This document shows positions 59,945 through 64,000 of a stretch of 64,000 nucleotides of DNA, piece by piece. Source of the stretch: Paenibacillus athensensis (GTDB taxonomy: Bacteria; Bacillota; Bacilli; Paenibacillales; NBRC-103111); NCBI RefSeq assembly GCF_004514475.2, contig NZ_MYFO02000014.1:1-64000 (forward strand). The letters are read 5' to 3'. The position numbers and the translations under genes are program-made. The notes under the pieces were generated by a model. It searched no databases and was not told the origin of the DNA. It worked only from the letters and a program-made list of their open reading frames with translations. How positions within the stretch are numbered: position 1 is the first letter of the stretch; each line of letters starts with the position of its first letter.

Positions 59945-60979
59945 CTACTTTTGCAGCGTTCGCGGCGCTTCTTCCATATAAGGAGCCAGATACAGCTCCC
60001 TGACCTCGTGCCGGATCCAGCTCATCAGGGTGACCGCGAGCAGCAGCAACGCCAATGAAGCGAGGAACAGTCGCTTGTTATCCTGTTTGGCGAGCCGCAG
60101 CAGCAGCCAAAGCAGGACGAGCGCCAATCCGATCGCTGCCGTCAAGAGGCCGGTGTGGAACCAGGAGCCGCCGAGAAACATCGACTTGACCCGTTTATCC
60201 ATACTGAGCAGCAGCATCGGTCCGGCCAGCAGCTGCAGCGCCGTAAACAAAGCGGCCATCCTTTTGCCGTATGCGGCGTATTCGGTCCAGACAGGGACGG
60301 AATCGGAATCCTTACGCTCTCTGCGCTTGCCCCATCCGTACATGAACAGCCCCATCATGCTGAAGCTGGCGGCCATGAAGTGCAGGTAACGCTGCCAAAT
60401 CGTCGGATAGGCGAATAACGATCGCCAGAAGCCGCGTCCGGGCTCCCACAGCTCCGGCTGCAGCATCGAAGCGACATTGGTGATGAACAGCAGCGGGACG
60501 AACAGCAGAATCAGCATGCCCAGCAGGCCGAAGGCCAGATGCAGCTTTTTGCGGGTTTGCCAACGCTGCCAGGTGAACTTGTACACATACAGCGCGAGAA
60601 ATGCGACGATCAGGAGCGGAATCAGCGTCAGCCACATTTTGCCGATCAGAATGGTTGACGGATAAAAAAATTGCGTATAGATGGTGCTGATAATCAACAG
60701 CGGAGCAATGCCCAGCACAACCGCAATGCTTTTGAAAATGGAGATTTGCGTTGCCAGCCTGTAGGACAATTGATCAAAGACGTTATGGCCCATGCGAATG
60801 CCTTTGATTTCGTTATAGATCGCCGATACCGTTCCGGCCACCAGAATGTTGACGAAGATAATGTGCAGGATGAAGCCCGCTACCAGCAGCACTTCGAATA
60901 AAGGCAAATCGCCGGGAATGACCAACTCCAAATCGTTGGGCACCGGAGATTTCGTCACTAGATAAGCAAACATGTTCAT
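59945..60979 (-). CDS. Polytopic membrane partner of the bd-like subunit
   Basis: 344 residues, about eight membrane spans. No exact family name, but the first spans (PLFEVLLVAGFILHIIFVNILVAGTVSAI) match in pattern the first spans of the upstream subunit (VLHVMINHAVAIGGSILM), including a His at the same place. I therefore read it as the second, paralogous subunit of a cytochrome bd-type complex. It lacks a haem c motif. It starts 22 bp after the upstream gene. Confidence 0.75.
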   Translation of the reverse strand: MNMFAYLVTKSPVPNDLELVIPGDLPLFEVLLVAGFILHIIFVNILVAGTVSAIYNEIKGIRMGHNVFDQLSYRLATQISIFKSIAVVLGIAPLLIISTIYTQFFYPSTILIGKMWLTLIPLLIVAFLALYVYKFTWQRWQTRKKLHLAFGLLGMLILLFVPLLFITNVASMLQPELWEPGRGFWRSLFAYPTIWQRYLHFMAASFSMMGLFMYGWGKRRERKDSDSVPVWTEYAAYGKRMAALFTALQLLAGPMLLLSMDKRVKSMFLGGSWFHTGLLTAAIGLALVLLWLLLRLAKQDNKRLFLASLALLLLAVTLMSWIRHEVRELYLAPYMEEAPRTLQK

Positions 60980-61001
60980 AAAAGAAGTCCTTCCTCCTTG
61001 T

Positions 61002-62327
61002 TTAGTCGGCGTTTTGTTCGGCAGTCATCTGGTGAATGTACGCCGCAAGCGCCTTAACCTCGGCATCAGTGCCGGCAAAAGGAGGCATGACCGGACGCGC
61101 TTCGTTCATATGAGGGATAAAGGCTGCGATCGCCTCTTCGGTCCAGCCGGCCGTACGTACCGTCATGGCCCGGGAGCGCCGCACGCCGTCGATACTGTGA
61201 CATACGATGCACTGCATGCGGAACAGCTCTTCTCCCGCTTGAATTTTGTTTTCTTCGGTAATCTCCTTGACAGAAGTAAATGGCGAGCTGACCAGCATTC
61301 CTTCCTTGCGGAACGTGTCTACCTGCGATTTTAACACGCCATTGGCATACATGTAGTTGTATACAACATACGGCTTGCGAATATTTTCCCGCACAATTTC
61401 GAACTCAGCCAGCAGCATCAGCGAAAATAAAGCCGTAAATACCGTCAAGATTGCGGAAAATCTCGATTTGCCCTCCAGCAGCAACACACCAAGAACAAAC
61501 ATCAGCACAAGACCCGTCATATTCACGAAATTAAACGTAAAATCGTTCATACCTGAGCCCCAGACCACCAGCGTTTTGGCTTTCTCCGGCAACGAATGCT
61601 GGTACCACACGCCGAACAGGAGCATCAACGGTACGGAAGCGATCAGCCATTTGCCGTACACCTTGAGCACGACATGACGGTCCCGTTCGTCCTTGACGAA
61701 CCAGCGGTTGATTGGCGTCAGCAGCGCCACGCCCAGCGTAATGGCGGCAAAGGTGCGGAACAGCGTGGACGGCACCCAGGTTGGATTGAAAAACGCGCTC
61801 CAGAACGATAATGTCTCCACCCAGTTGCCCGGGTTAATTTGCGCTGCCAGAATGCCGGTAATCAACACCAGCGTAAACCACGACGCGACACATAAAGCGA
61901 CACCTGTTCGCAAATGCCATTTTTTCTTGCTGCCGCTCCAGCGATCCCACGTGTAATAATACACCAGAATCAGAACGACCTCGGTAACAAACACCAGCCA
62001 CTCCGTGAACCAGGCCCAATGAAAAATCCGCAGCAAAGAACCGATCGCATACGGCTCGATCACCGTGGTTGTAAACCAGATGCCCACCCCAGTCATCGCC
62101 CCGACCGTCGTCGTAATCATCAGAATCCATTTGCTCAGCCTGCGCGCAAAAGCTTCAAGCCGTTCATTTCCTTGCCGAACAGCGACAAATTCGATGGATA
62201 CCATCAGGATCGAGCCGCCAATCGCGACCGCATGATTGATCATGACATGCAACACAGCCATCATGCCAATCAGGTTCCCGTTGCCCAGCCATCCGAAATC
62301 GATTGTCGGAAAACCCATTTCTTCCAC
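61002..62327 (-). CDS. Cytochrome bd-like subunit I fused to a C-terminal cytochrome c domain
   Basis: 441 residues. About eight membrane spans; TEWLVFVTEVVLILVYYYTWDRW aligns with the CydA segment that holds its two conserved glutamates, and TTTVGAMTGVGIW with the CydA span before it. The quinol-binding Q-loop and GRQPW motif of CydA are not visible. The last 90 residues form a cytochrome c domain (haem motif CIVCH, axial Met in VMPPFAG). This suggests a bd-superfamily oxygen reductase, or related redox protein, fed by cytochrome c in place of quinol. The operon promoter has the shared 18-bp box. Confidence 0.8.
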   Translation of the reverse strand: MEEMGFPTIDFGWLGNGNLIGMMAVLHVMINHAVAIGGSILMVSIEFVAVRQGNERLEAFARRLSKWILMITTTVGAMTGVGIWFTTTVIEPYAIGSLLRIFHWAWFTEWLVFVTEVVLILVYYYTWDRWSGSKKKWHLRTGVALCVASWFTLVLITGILAAQINPGNWVETLSFWSAFFNPTWVPSTLFRTFAAITLGVALLTPINRWFVKDERDRHVVLKVYGKWLIASVPLMLLFGVWYQHSLPEKAKTLVVWGSGMNDFTFNFVNMTGLVLMFVLGVLLLEGKSRFSAILTVFTALFSLMLLAEFEIVRENIRKPYVVYNYMYANGVLKSQVDTFRKEGMLVSSPFTSVKEITEENKIQAGEELFRMQCIVCHSIDGVRRSRAMTVRTAGWTEEAIAAFIPHMNEARPVMPPFAGTDAEVKALAAYIHQMTAEQNAD

Positions 62328-62367
62328 TCCCTACTCTATAATCAGCAAGTCGGCGCCGACACACCTG

Positions 62368-62412
62368 ATTATAAAAGCCTGCGGCTTAGGAAGCATGACC
62401 CCTTGGGGCTAT
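62368..62412 (-). promoter_or_regulatory. Shared-box promoter of the bd-like operon
   Basis: ATAGCCCCAAGGGGTCAT at 62395-62412 on the minus strand, 21 bp, then TATAAT (62368-62373), 41 bp before the ATG. This copy is the most symmetric (CCCC-AA-GGGG). Confidence 0.75.
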
Positions 62413-62444
62413 CAATTTGAACGAAAAATGAACATCCACCTTGT

Positions 62445-62804
62445 TTACGTTATTGAATCGGCCCGCGGCAGCGAACGGTTCAGCAGCGCGCGCAGCCGCT
62501 TCAGCTCCTTTTTCATATCCTCGTTTTCCTTCCTTAACTCCTCATACAACAAACCAAACGGCGCAACGGCCTGCTCCGTCTGCTCCCGCAGGCTTTCGAT
62601 GCGAGTCCGAAGCTCCGGCTGCGAATACAAAAACGGCTTGGAAACGCCCGCTTCCAGCGCCACGGTGTTGAAATTGACCTTATACTGCTCTCTGGTCAGC
62701 TTATGAATCGCTGCTTCTGCTTTCAGATACGCCTCGCGCGTCTTCTGCTCGCTGAATTTGCGGATTCCCTCGGTATTCCGCTGCTGGCGTTGAGTGCGAT
62801 GCAT
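62445..62804 (-). CDS. Tn554 TnpC-like protein (DUF6262), orphan
   Basis: 119 residues. The N-terminal half (RNTEGIRKFSEQKTREAYLKA, then VNFNTVALEAGVSKPFLYSQPELR) has the helix-turn-helix layout of TnpC of Tn554-type transposons; the C-terminal half is a coiled coil. TnpC is normally behind two tyrosine recombinase genes; none is in the window, so this is a leftover or a captured regulator. I choose ATG 62804 with GGAGG 9 bp upstream; the frame is open to 62906. Confidence 0.78.
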   Translation of the reverse strand: MHRTQRQQRNTEGIRKFSEQKTREAYLKAEAAIHKLTREQYKVNFNTVALEAGVSKPFLYSQPELRTRIESLREQTEQAVAPFGLLYEELRKENEDMKKELKRLRALLNRSLPRADSIT

Positions 62805-62965
62805 CCTTGTTAACCTCCTCCGGCACACCGTTCCGTGTCGCCCTTCCTCTATCTGAACTTTATTATATCCCGTACCACCTCGATTAAAATGAGTAGAAAG
62901 AGTCAAAATACCTTGCTGACCATCTGTTTCAGGCAGGAACCCGCTTGAAACGGATCACCTCTACG

Positions 62966-63006
62966 CCAAAAAGGCAGCCTCGGCGACACAATGTCCGCAA
63001 GCTGCC
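62966..63006 (-). terminator. Terminator after kdpE
   Basis: GGCAGC and GCTGCC around an inner GCGGACA/TGTCGCC stem, five Ts on the minus strand. Confidence 0.85.
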
Positions 63007-63049
63007 TGTTCATCTGTTTTTCAATCAGCAATCATGAAGCTGGAGCCGC

Positions 63050-63748
63050 TTACGAAGGCAGCAAAAAACGATATCCGATACCCGGCTCAGTCTCAATAAA
63101 CCTCGGCCGCATCGGATCCTCCTCCAGCTTTTTCCGCAAGTGTCCGATATAAATGCGCAGGTAGTGGCTGTCGGATTCGTGATGATGCGCGCCCCACACC
63201 TGCTTTAGCAGCTGTTTGTGGGTAACCACCTTGCCGGCATGGGCAGCCAGCATTTTCAGCAAATCATACTCCGTGGGCGTAAGCTTGAGCCGCCTGCCTT
63301 CCAGCTCGACGATCCGCTGCGGTAAATCGATGGTCAACGGGCCGAAGCGCAGCACCGGCTCCGGCTCCGGCGAAGATGCATGACGCAACGCCACGCGAAT
63401 TCTTGCGAGCAGCTCGCCCATCCCGAACGGCTTGGTGACGTAGTCGTCCGCTCCCCCGTCCAACGCCGCGATTTTATCTTCCTCCCGCTCTCTGGCCGTC
63501 AAGACGATAATCGGCATGGCCGCCCACTCGCGAATCCGCTGCAGCACCTCCATTCCCGTCAAGCCCGGCAGACCGAGATCCAGCACGACCAGATCCGGGT
63601 GCGCGATACCGGCCTGATACAAGCCGTCCTCGCCGGACGCCGCTTCGATCACGTCAAATTGATGCGCCTGCAGCGTTACCTTCAGCAGCTTGCGAATTTG
63701 CGGCTCGTCATCGACAATCAAAATTCGCGCTCCATGCGCTGTCGTCAT
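63050..63748 (-). CDS. kdpE: KdpE-type response regulator
   Basis: 232 residues. Receiver (ILIVDDEPQIRKLLKVTL, phospho-acceptor Asp in LVVLDLGLPGLTG, Lys in VTKPFGMGELLARIR) and winged helix (LTPTEYDLLKMLAAHAGKVVTH, SHYLRIYIGHLRKKLEEDP). The sequence pattern and the linked KdpD-like kinase identify KdpE, the activator of the high-affinity potassium ATPase genes. Its ATG overlaps the kinase stop by one base (TGATG) with GGAG 8 bp upstream. Confidence 0.9.
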   Translation of the reverse strand: MTTAHGARILIVDDEPQIRKLLKVTLQAHQFDVIEAASGEDGLYQAGIAHPDLVVLDLGLPGLTGMEVLQRIREWAAMPIIVLTAREREEDKIAALDGGADDYVTKPFGMGELLARIRVALRHASSPEPEPVLRFGPLTIDLPQRIVELEGRRLKLTPTEYDLLKMLAAHAGKVVTHKQLLKQVWGAHHHESDSHYLRIYIGHLRKKLEEDPMRPRFIETEPGIGYRFLLPS

Positions 63749-64000
63749 CACGTCGTCTCCTCCGTCTCCGACGGCGTTTCCGGCACGTCCGACGCAACCG
63801 TGGGCAACGTGATCGTCATCGTCGCGCCTTGCCCCGCGTTGGATGCAGCGGTAATAAGGCCGCCGTGCGCCTCCACGATCCCTTTGCAGATCGCCAGCCC
63901 AAGACCCGTGCCCGGAATCCGCTTCGTGGCGACTGAGCGGTAGAACTTATCGAAAACCCGCTCCAGATCAGCCTCTGATATACCTATGCCGGTATCTTTA
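63748..64000 (-). CDS. kdpD: KdpD-type sensor kinase, C-terminal end only
   Basis: 84 codons of the ATPase domain: DTGIGISEADLERVFDKFYR (G1 region) and GTGLGLAICKGIVEAHGG (G2 box), then an acidic tail. The rest lies beyond the window. The KdpD name rests on linkage to the KdpE-like regulator and on the FDKFYRS pattern. Confidence 0.82.
   Translation of the reverse strand, partial: KDTGIGISEADLERVFDKFYRSVATKRIPGTGLGLAICKGIVEAHGGLITAASNAGQGATMTITLPTVASDVPETPSETEETT

Overview
The window looks like a chromosome segment of a Paenibacillus-like Gram-positive soil bacterium (Paenibacillaceae). Evidence for this is the SigB/RsbVW partner-switching genes, SLH-anchored surface proteins, GntR-LacI chimeric regulators, LplB/LplC-type sugar permeases, CtaG/Sco cytochrome oxidase assembly genes and secreted multi-domain glycoside hydrolases with long Thr-Pro linkers. 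Most of the window is GC-rich. The exceptions are an AT-rich patch at about 6.1-7.6 kb and the CRISPR-cas locus at 39-47 kb.

Layout: 0-20 kb is a polysaccharide-attack and surface region. It holds a GH5 cellulase (cut by the window edge), a GH26 mannanase with CBM32-like and CBM3 modules, two GntR-LacI regulators, a decayed Hint-type polymorphic toxin with a possible surviving immunity gene, an overlapping gene pair encoding a dockerin protein and a cohesin-SLH scaffoldin, an AraC regulator, a haloalkane dehalogenase, a broken MFS gene and a GH64 beta-1,3-glucanase. 20-36 kb is a general-stress block: DUF1328, DUF1003, CheR, a hybrid kinase, DUF948-rsbV-rsbW-sigB, dps, a second rsbVW pair, a response-regulator/PP2C phosphatase and YtxH. 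The glycogen operon glgBCD sits inside it. SigB-type promoters of the form GTTTCA-N14/15-GGGTAA recur through this block.

36.3-47.3 kb is a complete type I-C CRISPR-Cas locus: 41 repeats, an A/T-rich leader, then cas2-cas1-cas4-cas7-cas8c-cas5 and cas3, all reading on the minus strand. Between cas3 and cas5, on the plus strand, is a mini-gene made of a -10 box, a degenerate CRISPR repeat, a short guide and a terminator. Its guide matches 15 of the first 16 bases of a TTC-flanked site that overlaps the -35 box of the cas5-cas2 promoter. The single mismatch is at position 12, which type I Cascade flips out. This has the architecture of a cas-autorepressing crRNA-like RNA (CreR type) in a I-C system.

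47.4-54 kb is a fructan/sucrose operon: a GH32 enzyme, a binding lipoprotein and two permeases, controlled by a LacI regulator with three near-identical operators. 54-62.4 kb is a respiratory and copper cluster: ctaG, two small cytochromes c, an OmpR regulator, a NarL-type two-component pair, a YtkA-like lipoprotein, sco, and a cytochrome bd-like subunit fused to cytochrome c with a partner. Five promoters here share an 18-bp box (ATAGC-N8-GTCAT, one with a first-base change) placed 21-22 bp upstream of a TATA[A/G]T -10 element, which defines an apparent local regulon. The window ends with an orphan Tn554 TnpC-like gene and kdpE plus the 3' end of kdpD.
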